Positions 1 to 8,468 of a stretch of DNA of 59,677 nucleotides are shown piece by piece. The notes under the pieces were generated by a model. The model saw only the letters and a list, made by a program, of their open reading frames with translations. It was not told the DNA's origin and did no database searches. Source of the stretch: Betaproteobacteria bacterium (GTDB lineage Bacteria; Pseudomonadota; Gammaproteobacteria; Burkholderiales; Burkholderiaceae_E); contig JAGWVN010000009.1 of assembly GCA_018970865.1 (NCBI GenBank), positions 1-59,677 of the forward strand, given 5' to 3'. The position numbers were made by a program, and so were the translations under genes. Every line of letters starts with the position of its first letter. Within the stretch, counting starts at the first letter, position 1.

Positions 1-7
1 GTCTGTT

Positions 8-1276
8 ATGAGTCCTGCCGCCGCCCAGCCCGCCTCCCCCGCCGCTCCCGGCTCCGTCGCTCACCCGCCTGCGCTGGTGCAGCCCCTGGTCTCGGTGGTG
101 ATGCCCTGCCTGAACGAGGAGCGCACCGTGGCCACCTGCGTGGGCAAGGCCCTGGCCTTCTTCGCCCGCACCGGCATCGCCGGCGAGGTGGTCATTGCCG
201 ACAACGGATCTCGCGACGCCTCCATCGCGCTGGCCACCGCGGCGGGCGCCCGGGTGGTGCGGGTGAGCGAGCGCGGCTACGGCGCAGCCCTCATGGGCGG
301 CATCCTGGCCGCGCGCGGCCGCTGGGTGGTGATGGGCGACGCCGACGACAGCTACGACTTCGGCGCGCTCGATGGCTTCGTCGAGCAGCTCGCCGCCGGC
401 GCGCAGCTGGTCATGGGCAACCGCTTCGCCGGCGGCATCGCCGAGGGCGCCATGCCGCCGCTGCACCGCTACCTGGGCAACCCGGTGCTGTCCTTCATCG
501 GACGGCTGCTGTTCCGCAGCCCGATCGGCGACTTCCACTGCGGGCTGCGGGCCTTCGACCGCGAGGCGGTTCTGGGGCTGGGCCTGTCCTCGCCCGGCAT
601 GGAGTTCGCCAGCGAGATGGTGATGCGGGCCACGCTCGCCGGTCTTCGGGTGGCCGAGGTGCCCACCACCCTGGCGAAGGACGGCCGCGACCGCCCGCCC
701 CACCTGCGCAGCTGGCGCGACGGCTGGCGGCATCTGCGCCTGCTGCTGATGTTCAGCCCGCGCTGGCTGCTGCTCTATCCCGGCATGGCCCTGTGTGGCA
801 TCGGCGCGCTGCTCTCGATGATGCTCACCATCGCCCCGATCCGCATCGGTCCGGTCGGTTTCGACATCCAGACCCTGCTTTATTGCGCCACGGCGTCGGT
901 GCTGGGCCTGCAGATGTGCATGCTCGCGGTGCTCACCAAGGCGGCGGGCGTGCACGCGGGCCACCTGCCCGCCAGTCCGGGCTTTGCCTGGCTGATGCGG
1001 GTCTACACCCTGGAGCGCGGCATCCTGCTGGGGCTCGCCCTCCTGGCGGGCGGACTGGCCGGCGTGCTGTCCTCGGTGTGGGTCTGGACCGACGCCGGTC
1101 TGGCCGCCCTGGATCCCTCCCGCGCCATGCGCGTCACCATTCCCTCGGTCTCGCTGCTGCTGGCAGGCAGCGAGTGCATCTTCGGGTCCTTCGTGCTGAG
1201 CTTCATCACCCAGCCGCGGGCCCGGCTGCGCGCCCGTCCGGTCACCGCGGCCGCGGCTGCCGACGAGGCGCGCTGA
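8..1276 (+). CDS. Glycosyltransferase family 2 with C-terminal membrane segments
   Basis: This 422-residue protein should transfer a sugar from a nucleotide donor to a lipid carrier or glycan at the inner membrane. The GT-A fold is visible: the start strand VVMPCLNEE (about residues 30-38), DNGSRD (65-70), and the acidic DADDSYD (111-117) for metal and nucleotide-sugar binding. After about residue 250 there are four hydrophobic segments, as in dolichol-phosphate-mannose-synthase-like enzymes with a membrane anchor. The ATG at 8 lies near the window edge, so an earlier start cannot be excluded, but the Ala/Pro-rich leader suggests the start is right. It is the first of three co-directional sugar genes followed by uppP. 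Donor and acceptor are unknown. Confidence 0.85.
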   Translation: MSPAAAQPASPAAPGSVAHPPALVQPLVSVVMPCLNEERTVATCVGKALAFFARTGIAGEVVIADNGSRDASIALATAAGARVVRVSERGYGAALMGGILAARGRWVVMGDADDSYDFGALDGFVEQLAAGAQLVMGNRFAGGIAEGAMPPLHRYLGNPVLSFIGRLLFRSPIGDFHCGLRAFDREAVLGLGLSSPGMEFASEMVMRATLAGLRVAEVPTTLAKDGRDRPPHLRSWRDGWRHLRLLLMFSPRWLLLYPGMALCGIGALLSMMLTIAPIRIGPVGFDIQTLLYCATASVLGLQMCMLAVLTKAAGVHAGHLPASPGFAWLMRVYTLERGILLGLALLAGGLAGVLSSVWVWTDAGLAALDPSRAMRVTIPSVSLLLAGSECIFGSFVLSFITQPRARLRARPVTAAAAADEAR

Positions 1277-1297
1277 GCGCGCGCCCGCCGAGGCCCG

Positions 1298-3532
1298 ATG
1301 TCAGCGCGGCGCCTGCCCGCGGCCGCGCTGGCCTGTCTGCTGGCCGTGGCGGCCACCGTGGTCTGGCGGCTGCTCGAAGGGCCGAGCTGGAGCTGGGACC
1401 GCGGCCACTACCACGCCTACGCCGGCTACGCCTGGGCCGAGGGGCGGGTCGGCCAGGGCTTCCTGCCCATGGGCGGTCAGAGCTTCCTCAACCCGCTGCC
1501 CTATGTGCCGGCCTGGCTGCTCGCCCGCGCCGGCTCGGGCGAGCTCGGCGTGGCGCTCCTGCAGGCGGGCTGGCACGGCCTGGCGGTCTGGTTCGTCTGG
1601 CTGATCGCCCGTGATCGACTCGGGCCCGGCCCGGCCGCCTGGCTCGTCGGCGCCCTCGCCCTGCTGACCCCGGTGTTCCTGGCGCTGGCCGGCACCAGCT
1701 ATGCCGATGGCACCACCGCCGTGCCGCTGGTGGCCGGGGTGTGGTGCTGCACCCGCGCCAGCGCCGGCAGCCCGGCGGCGGGTCGCTGGGCTTTCGCCGG
1801 GGGATTCGCGCTCGGGCTGGCGGCGCTGCTCAAGCTCAGCAACGCGCCGGCGGCGGCGCTCGCGCCGGTGCTGTTCCTGGGCGCGGGTCTGGCCGGGCGT
1901 CGGCTGCGTCGGCTGGCGGTGATCGGGCTCTTTCTGGCCGGCGGGGTGGCGGGCGCCATCGCCGGCGGTGGGGCCTGGGCGCAGCACCTCTATCGGGTCT
2001 ATGGCAATCCGGTGTTCCCGATGGCGCAGTTCCTGTTCGATCGGGCGCCCCTGCCGGCTGCGGCGCCGGCCGCGTCCCCCGCCTCGGCCCGCACGGCACC
2101 GCCCGCACCGGCTGCGGCGCCGGCGGCCCCGGTCGCCGCGCCTCGGGCCGAGGAGGACTGGCTGGCCGTCTGGCGTCATCGCCTGTTCCTGCTCAAGGTG
2201 GCCACCCGCCCCGGCGGCGAGCGCTTCGTGCCGGGATCCCTGGCGCAATGGGCCGAGTTCCCATTCCGGGTGGCCGACCCGCGTCAGCCCGGCAATCTCG
2301 CCTATCTGGAGTGGCATGCCCCGGACCCTCGCCTGGCCTTGCTCGTGGTCCTGCTCGCGGCCCTGGCGGTGCAGCGGCTTCGCGCGCGAAGGCCGCGGCC
2401 GGCCGAATCGGGCGGGGCTTCGGCGGCCCGGGGCGAAGCCGCGGATCGAGGCCCGCGTCAGACCGCCCCGGCCCGTCGACCCGATCCCGCGGCCGTGGCC
2501 GCCTGGCCGCTCTGGCTGTTCACGGTACTGTGGTGTCTGGCCTGGATGCACAGCTCGGGCAACGGCCGCTACGCGGTGGGCCTGCTGCTGCTGTGCGCGG
2601 TGCTGCTGGTGGAGGGCGTGCGCGCGCTGCTGCCGGCGGGCCGCGCGCGCCAGGCGGTCCTTGCCGGTCTGCTCGGGGTGCATGCCTTCTACGCCCTGGT
2701 GGCGGCCGATCGCCGGGATCTCGGCCAGGGCGAGGCCTGGGCGAAGGCCGATCTCGCGGCCGACATGCCATCATCGCTGCGCGATCAGCCGCATCTGCAT
2801 GTCGCGCTCTCGCAGTTCTCCTGGACCTACCTCGCGCCGCTGATGCACCCCGACAGCGCCTTCGCCAACCTGTCCTCACCCTGTGAGTACTGCTCGGCGC
2901 CCCTTCAGGCCCGCTCGGCCATGCCGGTGCTGGGCGCCTGGCGCGGCCGGCTCCGGCTGATCGCCGCGGCCGATCGGATGGTCGACGGGCAGGCGGGCCT
3001 GCTGCCCGTCACCCGGGATGCCATGAATGATCAGCTGGCCGACTTCGATCTCCGGATCGACGAGCCGGCCTGCACGGCCTATCGCGTTCGCCCGCAGGCC
3101 GCCGGCGCCTGGCTGGTCGAGGAGCAGGCCGCCGGACAGGTGCGCCGCTTTTCGGATCAGGTGGTGAGCTGCCCGCTGGTCGATGCGCCGGGCGCCCGGG
3201 CCGGCGCCGTCGAGCGGCGCAGCCGGTTCGACCCGGTGTTTTCGGCCATCGAGCGGGCCTGCGGCGAGACGCTCGGCCCGTCCACCGGCCCCACCCGCTG
3301 GCTGGGCGGCGAGGCCTGGCTGCGCACCTACCCCAGGGTCGAGGCGCACCTCACGGTGGCCCGTGGCCTGGTCACCCTTGGCCGCTACGGGCACCAGGAC
3401 CGGGTGCTCGGTCGGGCCGACGACCTCGCCGCGCCGGAGGCGGCCATCGACTGCCGGCCGATGCAGGATCGCAGCGGGCGGGGCCAGCCCCCCGACATGG
3501 CCGATGTGCTCGGCCGGCCGGGCGCGCGCTGA
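1298..3532 (+). CDS. Large polytopic membrane protein of unknown function, GT-C-like
   Basis: A 744-residue integral membrane protein. The N-terminal 250 residues and residues 340-465 are rich in hydrophobic helices, separated by an Ala/Pro-rich stretch near residues 248-285. The early motif WSWDRGHYHAY (about 28-38) followed by an LNPLPYVP segment resembles the first external loop of GT-C lipid-linked sugar transferases, where an early Asp is catalytic; that is inference. The last 240 residues look soluble and contain several cysteines, including CEYC near residue 530, suggesting an oxidised periplasmic domain. It lies between a GT2 gene and a GT4 gene (9 bp before the latter), so a role in the same surface glycan is likely. 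I do not recognise a named family. Confidence 0.7.
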   Translation: MSARRLPAAALACLLAVAATVVWRLLEGPSWSWDRGHYHAYAGYAWAEGRVGQGFLPMGGQSFLNPLPYVPAWLLARAGSGELGVALLQAGWHGLAVWFVWLIARDRLGPGPAAWLVGALALLTPVFLALAGTSYADGTTAVPLVAGVWCCTRASAGSPAAGRWAFAGGFALGLAALLKLSNAPAAALAPVLFLGAGLAGRRLRRLAVIGLFLAGGVAGAIAGGGAWAQHLYRVYGNPVFPMAQFLFDRAPLPAAAPAASPASARTAPPAPAAAPAAPVAAPRAEEDWLAVWRHRLFLLKVATRPGGERFVPGSLAQWAEFPFRVADPRQPGNLAYLEWHAPDPRLALLVVLLAALAVQRLRARRPRPAESGGASAARGEAADRGPRQTAPARRPDPAAVAAWPLWLFTVLWCLAWMHSSGNGRYAVGLLLLCAVLLVEGVRALLPAGRARQAVLAGLLGVHAFYALVAADRRDLGQGEAWAKADLAADMPSSLRDQPHLHVALSQFSWTYLAPLMHPDSAFANLSSPCEYCSAPLQARSAMPVLGAWRGRLRLIAAADRMVDGQAGLLPVTRDAMNDQLADFDLRIDEPACTAYRVRPQAAGAWLVEEQAAGQVRRFSDQVVSCPLVDAPGARAGAVERRSRFDPVFSAIERACGETLGPSTGPTRWLGGEAWLRTYPRVEAHLTVARGLVTLGRYGHQDRVLGRADDLAAPEAAIDCRPMQDRSGRGQPPDMADVLGRPGAR

Positions 3533-3540
3533 GGCCGGCG

Positions 3541-4728
3541 ATGAACACCTCCGCGACTGCCATCGTGCCGCCCGGCATCCGGGTGGCGGTGGTGCATGAC
3601 TTCCTGTTCGAATACGCCGGCTCCGAGCGCGTGCTCGAGGCCATCCTCGCGCTGTTTCCGCAGGCCGAGCTGTTCACGCTTTTCGAGCGGCTGCCCGAGG
3701 CCGACCGCCATCTGGTGGCTGGCCGTCGCGTGCACACCAGCTTCCTGCAGCGCATGCCCGGCCTGCCTGGCAGCCTGAAGTACACCGTGCCGCTGATGCC
3801 CTTCGCGATCGAGCAGTTCGATCTGTCGGGTTTCGACCTGATCCTCTCCAGCAGCCACGCGGTCGCCAAGGGCGTGATCGTGCCGCCCGACGCGCTGCAC
3901 CTGTGCTACTGCTATTCGCCGATGCGCTATGCCTGGGACCTGCAGTCGGTGTACCTGCACACCGAGGGACTGTCGCGGGGCCTGCGCGGGCTGGCCGCGC
4001 GCCTGATGCTGCATCGGCTGCGGCTGTGGGACCACCGCAGCGCGGCCGGGGTCGACGCCTTCGCCACCAGCTCGGCCTTCGTCGCGCGGCGCATCCTCAA
4101 GGCCTGGCGGCGCGAGGCGGTGGTGATCCCCCCGCCGGTGAGCCTCCACCCCCCGCTGGCCCTGCCGCGCGAGCCCGACCTGTATGTGACGGTGTCGCGC
4201 CTGATCGGCTACAAGCGCATCGACCTGATGGTCGAGGCCTTCCGGGCCATGCCGCAGCGCCGCCTGCTGGTCATCGGCAGCGGGCCCGATCTCGCGCGCT
4301 GGCGCGCGGTGGCGCCGCCGAATGTGCGCTTCGCGGGTTTCGTGCCCGATGCGCCGATGCGCGAGCATCTCGCCCGCGCGCGGGCCTTCCTGTTCGCGGC
4401 CACGGAAGACTTCGGCATCTCGGTGCTCGAGGCCCAGGCCCAGGGCACGCCGGTGATCGCGCTCGGCCGCGGCGGCACCGCCGAGACCGTGGCCGGCGAG
4501 CACTCCGACCGCCCCACCGGGCTGTTCTTCCATGAATCGACCCCCGAGGCGATCATCGACGCGGTGGCCCGTTTCGAGGCGCTCGATCGGCCGATCGACC
4601 CCCAGGCCTGCATCGACCGCGCCGCGGGCTATGCGCCGGAGACCTTTGCCCGCCGCTTCGGCGCCTGGGTCGGGCAGGCCTGGACCGACTGGCAGGCCAG
4701 GCTGGCGGGCCCCTCCGGGCCCGATTAG
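3541..4728 (+). CDS. Glycosyltransferase family 4 (GT-B fold)
   Basis: A 395-residue cytoplasmic retaining glycosyltransferase. The N-terminal domain begins VAVVHDFLFEYAGSERV, the usual acceptor-side Rossmann start with a Gly/Ser loop. The C-terminal half holds the donor site: a VSRLIGYKRID strand, then an EX7E-type motif in ATEDFGISVLEAQAQGTP (about residues 287-304) and a GRGGTAETV segment. It resembles WbaZ-like mannosyltransferases of O-antigen and exopolysaccharide loci, but the sugar cannot be read from the sequence. It starts 8 bp after the preceding membrane protein and is probably cotranscribed with it. Confidence 0.85.
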   Translation: MNTSATAIVPPGIRVAVVHDFLFEYAGSERVLEAILALFPQAELFTLFERLPEADRHLVAGRRVHTSFLQRMPGLPGSLKYTVPLMPFAIEQFDLSGFDLILSSSHAVAKGVIVPPDALHLCYCYSPMRYAWDLQSVYLHTEGLSRGLRGLAARLMLHRLRLWDHRSAAGVDAFATSSAFVARRILKAWRREAVVIPPPVSLHPPLALPREPDLYVTVSRLIGYKRIDLMVEAFRAMPQRRLLVIGSGPDLARWRAVAPPNVRFAGFVPDAPMREHLARARAFLFAATEDFGISVLEAQAQGTPVIALGRGGTAETVAGEHSDRPTGLFFHESTPEAIIDAVARFEALDRPIDPQACIDRAAGYAPETFARRFGAWVGQAWTDWQARLAGPSGPD

Positions 4729-4809
4729 CCGCCCGATCAGCCGCCCGACGCGGCCGCCGGGCCGGGCCAGTCGGCTCGGTTATCATCGCGGCCTGCCGCG
4801 GAGACTCCG

Positions 4810-5652
4810 ATGATCGACTTCCTGCACGGGCTGCCCCTGCTCGCCAAGGCTGCCCTGCTCGGGCTGGTCGAGGGGCTCACCGAATTCCTGCCCATCTCCA
4901 GCACCGGCCACCTCATCCTGGCCGGCAGCCTGCTCGGTTTCTCGGACGAGAAGGCCAAGCTCTTCGATGTGGCCATCCAGACCGGCGCCATGCTGGCCGT
5001 GGTCTGGTACTACCGGGTGCGCATCGGCGCCACGGTGGCCGGCCTGGGCAGTGACCGCCGTGCCCAGCGCTTCGCGCTGAATGTGCTGATCGCCTTCCTG
5101 CCGGCCGCGGTGCTCGGCGTGCTGTTTGGCAAGTACATCAAGGCGCATCTCTTCAAGCCGGTGCCGGTGGCGCTGGCCTTCGTCGTGGGCGGGCTGATCA
5201 TCCTCTGGGTGGAGCGCGGTCAGGCGCGCCGTCGGCCGCGCATCCAGGAGGTCGACGACATGAGCGCGCTCGACGCGCTGAAGCTCGGGCTGGCGCAGGC
5301 TTTCGCCCTCGTGCCCGGCACCAGCCGCTCCGGCGCCACCATCATCGGCGGCATGCTCTTCGGTCTCTCGCGCCGGGCCGCCACCGAGTTCTCGTTCTTC
5401 CTCGCCATCCCCACCCTCGTGGGCGCGGGCGTCTACGATCTGGTCAAGTACCGCGCGCTGCTGTCGGCCGCTGATCTGCCGATGTTCGCGGTGGGCCTGA
5501 CGGTGGCCTTCCTGTCGGCGCTGGCCTGCGTGCACTGGCTGATCCGCTTCGTGGCCAGCCACGACTTTCGCGGCTTTGCCTGGTATCGCATCGTGTTCGG
5601 CGGCCTGGTGCTGCTCACCGCGCACTTCGGCTGGGTGAACTGGTCGGCCTGA
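4810..5652 (+). CDS. uppP: Undecaprenyl-diphosphatase UppP
   Basis: UppP (BacA family) removes a phosphate from undecaprenyl diphosphate, regenerating the lipid carrier for peptidoglycan and O-antigen. The 280-residue length is typical. Both signature regions are present: [17 protein letters not shown] near the N terminus and [13 protein letters not shown] at about residues 167-179, holding the catalytic Glu, Ser, His and Arg, within a series of membrane helices. A GGAG ribosome binding site precedes the ATG, and a TATCAT -10-like hexamer lies at 4781-4786. Its place after three polysaccharide genes fits a demand for carrier recycling, although uppP is also a general housekeeping gene. Confidence 0.95.
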   Translation: MIDFLHGLPLLAKAALLGLVEGLTEFLPISSTGHLILAGSLLGFSDEKAKLFDVAIQTGAMLAVVWYYRVRIGATVAGLGSDRRAQRFALNVLIAFLPAAVLGVLFGKYIKAHLFKPVPVALAFVVGGLIILWVERGQARRRPRIQEVDDMSALDALKLGLAQAFALVPGTSRSGATIIGGMLFGLSRRAATEFSFFLAIPTLVGAGVYDLVKYRALLSAADLPMFAVGLTVAFLSALACVHWLIRFVASHDFRGFAWYRIVFGGLVLLTAHFGWVNWSA

Positions 5653-5704
5653 GGCTCGGGCGCCACGCCGGCCTGCGGCCTCACCGCGGCCGATGCGGCC
5701 CGGA

Positions 5705-6391
5705 TCAGTCCATGCGGCGCTCGAAGATCAGATCCCGCACCGCATGGCCCAGCGCCAGGCCGCGCGTCTCGAACTTGGTGAGTGGCCGCCAGTCCGGCCG
5801 CGGCGCGAAGCCCTCGGCGGTGTTGCGCAGCCTCGGCTCGGCCTGCAGCACCGCGAGCATCTGATCGGCGTAATGCGCCCAGTCGGTGGCGCAGTGCAGA
5901 TAGCCGCCCGGACGCAGGCGGCTGGCGGCGAGGGCGACCAGCGGCGGCTGGATCAGACGGCGCTTGTGGTGCCGGGCCTTGGGCCAGGGATCGGGGAAGT
6001 AGACATGGATGCCGGCCAGGCTGCCGGGGGCGATCATGTCGCGCAGCACTTCCACCGCGTCGTGGCGGATCACCCGCACATTGCCGATGGCCTGTTCCTC
6101 GAGCCGGCGCAGCAGCGCGCCCACGCCGGCCGGGTAGACCTCCACGCCGATGAAGTCGGTGTCGGGCCGCGCGAGCGCAATGGCCGCGGTGGTTTCGCCC
6201 ATGCCGCAGCCGATCTCCAGCACCACGGGCGCCTGCCGGCCGAAGGCGGTGGTCGTGTCGAGCAGCGCGGCCTGGTGGGCGATGCCGTAGCGCGGCAGAA
6301 GGCGTTCCTGCGCGGCGCGCTGGCCGGCGGTGAAGTGGATGCGGCGGTTGACGAAGCTGCGGATGTGGTCGGGGCGTGGGCTTTCGGTCAT
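5705..6391 (-). CDS. trmB: tRNA (guanine-N7-)-methyltransferase TrmB
   Basis: TrmB methylates G46 in the variable loop of many tRNAs using S-adenosylmethionine. From the chosen ATG the protein is 228 residues, beginning [14 protein letters not shown], close to family length and alignment start. Visible motifs are [15 protein letters not shown] (SAM binding) and [18 protein letters not shown] (the family signature). The frame stays open far upstream, antisense to the next gene; an ATG at 6445 would add 18 unlikely Pro-rich residues. The gene is convergent with uppP and divergent from the enoyl-CoA hydratase gene. Confidence 0.93.
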   Translation of the reverse strand: MTESPRPDHIRSFVNRRIHFTAGQRAAQERLLPRYGIAHQAALLDTTTAFGRQAPVVLEIGCGMGETTAAIALARPDTDFIGVEVYPAGVGALLRRLEEQAIGNVRVIRHDAVEVLRDMIAPGSLAGIHVYFPDPWPKARHHKRRLIQPPLVALAASRLRPGGYLHCATDWAHYADQMLAVLQAEPRLRNTAEGFAPRPDWRPLTKFETRGLALGHAVRDLIFERRMD

Positions 6392-6538
6392 CGGCGGCGG
6401 GCAGCGCGCGGGCGGAGCGGGCGGCGTGGGCAGGTCGGGTGGCATGGGCGTTTCGGCCGTGGCGAGCGGGGCGCCGTGGCGACGGGCCGGCCTCGCGGGT
6501 TGGTTAGGATACCGGCTCCCCCTCTCCCGGAAGCGCCG

Positions 6539-7372
6539 ATGACCCCCGATTCCCAGATCCTCAGCCGCACCGACGACGGCGTGGCCACGATCACCTTCAA
6601 CCGCCCCGACAAGCTCAACGCGCTCACCCCGGCCATGCTCGAGGCCTTCTTCGACGCGGTCGGTCAGGCCGCCGCCGATCCGGCCGCGCGGGTGATCGTG
6701 ATCACTGGCGCCGGCCGCGGCTTCTCGGCCGGCCTCGATCTGGGCGTGATCGGCACCGGCCAGTCCGGCGGCGTGGGCGAGGCCCTGCCACGGCCCGAGC
6801 CGCAGTGGGGCGACGACATCGGCCCGCCGCTCGCCGATGGCTTCAGCGCCGGCTGGAACGCGCTGATCCGCTCGCGCAAGCCCACCATCGCCGCGGTCAA
6901 CGGTCCGGCCTTCGGCTGGGGCTTCATCCTCGCCCTTCATTGCGACATCCGGTTCGCGGCCCGCTCGGCGCTGTTCAACGCCACCTTCGCGCGGCTTGGC
7001 GTGCCCGCCGAGAAGGGCATCGGCTGGCTGCTGCCGCGCCTGATCGGCATCGCCCGCGCCGCCGACCTGCTCTACACCGCGCGGCGCTTTGATGGCGCCG
7101 AGGCCGAACGCATCGGCCTGGTCAACGCCGTGCTCGATGACGACCAGCTCATGACCCATGTGGCGGGCTATGCCCGTGCGATCGCCGCCAATGCCGCGCC
7201 GCGCGCCCTGGCCGCCATGAAGGCGCAGCTCTGGACCGCCGCCGACGTCAGCTACGACGAGGGCTTTGCCGCCGCCAACCGCGAGCAGGACCGCTGCACC
7301 GCCACCGCGGACTTTCGCGAGGGCCTGGCCAGCTACAAGGACAAGCGGGCGCCACGCTTCACCGGGCGCTGA
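6539..7372 (+). CDS. Enoyl-CoA hydratase/isomerase family protein
   Basis: A 277-residue crotonase-fold enzyme starting [20 protein letters not shown]. The oxyanion-hole region [13 protein letters not shown] (about residues 57-69) and the second loop [17 protein letters not shown] are clear. The reaction is probably hydration or isomerisation of an enoyl-CoA in fatty-acid or aromatic degradation; the substrate is not readable. The reading frame extends upstream antisense to trmB, but the ATG at 6539 has a nearby purine-rich site, and a TAGGAT -10-like hexamer lies at 6505-6510. A second family member lies at 37120 and is only distantly similar. Confidence 0.88.
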   Translation: MTPDSQILSRTDDGVATITFNRPDKLNALTPAMLEAFFDAVGQAAADPAARVIVITGAGRGFSAGLDLGVIGTGQSGGVGEALPRPEPQWGDDIGPPLADGFSAGWNALIRSRKPTIAAVNGPAFGWGFILALHCDIRFAARSALFNATFARLGVPAEKGIGWLLPRLIGIARAADLLYTARRFDGAEAERIGLVNAVLDDDQLMTHVAGYARAIAANAAPRALAAMKAQLWTAADVSYDEGFAAANREQDRCTATADFREGLASYKDKRAPRFTGR

Positions 7373-7433
7373 CGGGGCGCTGACGGGGCCGCGCTGGGCG
7401 GCCGCGCCGGCCTTCGCGTAAAATGAGTGGGTC

Positions 7434-7507
7434 GCGGGTGTAGTTCAATGGCAGAACGGCAGCTTCCCAAGCTGCATACGAGGGTTCGATTCCCTTCACC
7501 CGCTCCA
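7434..7507 (+). tRNA. tRNA-Gly (anticodon CCC)
   Basis: A 74-nt cloverleaf: acceptor GCGGGTG pairs with CACCCGC (7497-7503), the discriminator is T, and CCA is encoded (7505-7507). The anticodon stem GCAGC/GCTGC encloses the 7-nt loop TTCCCAA, giving anticodon CCC at 7466-7468, which reads GGG. The T loop holds the standard GGTTCGATTCC. A TAAAAT hexamer at 7419-7424, ten bases upstream, is a good -10 element. No other tRNA is in the window. Confidence 0.96.
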
Positions 7508-7539
7508 CACCGCCGCCGCGGGCTTGCCCCCTCCCGCCC

Positions 7540-8466
7540 ATGAAGGCCGCCTACCTCAGCCATCCCAGCTTCACGCGCCACGCGATGGGGGCCGGCCACC
7601 CGGAGTGCCCCGAGCGGCTCGCGGCCGTGGCAGACCGCCTGCTGGCCACCGGCCTCCTCGATCTCATGGACCCGGTCGAAGCGCCCGCCGCCACCGATGG
7701 CCAGATCACCCGCGCGCACACCGCCCTGCACCTGGCCGAGTTGCGCGCGGCCTCGCCGGCGCAGGGCCTGGTCGCCCTCGATCCCGACACCGCGCTCAAC
7801 CCGCACAGCATCACCGCCGCGCTGCATGCCGCCGGGGCCGCGGTACGCGCCACCGAGCTGGTGCTGCGCGAGGGCTACCAGCGCGCCTTCTGCGCGGTGC
7901 GCCCGCCCGGTCACCATGCCGAGCGCGGTCGCGCGATGGGTTTCTGCTTCTTCAACAATGCGGCGGTGGGCATCCGCCACGCGCTCGACGAACTCGGCCT
8001 GCAGCGGGTGGCGCTGGCCGACTTCGATGTGCATCACGGCAACGGCAGCGAGGACATCCTCGCCGACGATCCGCGGGTGCTGATGGTCTCCACCTTCCAG
8101 CGTCGCCTGTATCCCTTCAGCGGCGACGAGCCGCGCGGCGCGAACATGCGCAACATCGGCCTCGCGCCCTATTCCGGCGGCGAGGCCATGCGCGAGGCGG
8201 TCGAGACCGTGTGGCTGCCGGCGCTGCGCGAGTTCCGTCCCGAGATGCTGTTCATCTCGGCGGGCTTCGACGCCCATCGCGATGACGACATGAGCCAGCT
8301 CGGCTGGCGCGACGCCGACTACGGCTGGGTCACCGCGCGCCTGGTCGAGATCGCCGAGCAGCACGCCAGCGGGCGGGTGGTCTCGCTGCTCGAGGGCGGC
8401 TATCACCTCCCGGCGCTGGCGCGCAGCGTCGAGCAGCACATCCGGGCGCTGCTGGGTCTGCTCTAG
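7540..8466 (+). CDS. Histone deacetylase family (lysine deacylase / acetylpolyamine amidohydrolase)
   Basis: A 308-residue arginase-deacetylase-fold zinc hydrolase that removes acyl groups from lysines or polyamines. Catalytic features are present: the His pair in RPPGHHAERG (H125, H126), zinc ligands D163 and H165 in DFDVHHGNG and D244 in GFDAH, and the LLEGGY tyrosine loop near the C terminus. Bacterial relatives include AcuC of Bacillus and LdaA of Rhodopseudomonas, which deacetylate acetyl-CoA synthetase. The stop codon is 2 bp before the GTG of the Pat-like acetyltransferase, so the two are almost certainly cotranscribed and probably act on the same targets (inference). It starts 33 bp after tRNA-Gly. 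Confidence 0.9.
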   Translation: MKAAYLSHPSFTRHAMGAGHPECPERLAAVADRLLATGLLDLMDPVEAPAATDGQITRAHTALHLAELRAASPAQGLVALDPDTALNPHSITAALHAAGAAVRATELVLREGYQRAFCAVRPPGHHAERGRAMGFCFFNNAAVGIRHALDELGLQRVALADFDVHHGNGSEDILADDPRVLMVSTFQRRLYPFSGDEPRGANMRNIGLAPYSGGEAMREAVETVWLPALREFRPEMLFISAGFDAHRDDDMSQLGWRDADYGWVTARLVEIAEQHASGRVVSLLEGGYHLPALARSVEQHIRALLGLL

Positions 8467-8468
8467 CC

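Noticed and set aside
5693-6538. Upstream extension of the enoyl-CoA hydratase frame
   Set aside because: The extension is antisense to trmB, has no crotonase sequence, and the ATG at 6539 matches the family start.
7365-7390. Tandem GGGGCGCTGAC-like duplication around the enoyl-CoA hydratase stop
   Set aside because: Only two short copies in GC-rich sequence; probably chance or a recent small duplication with no clear role.
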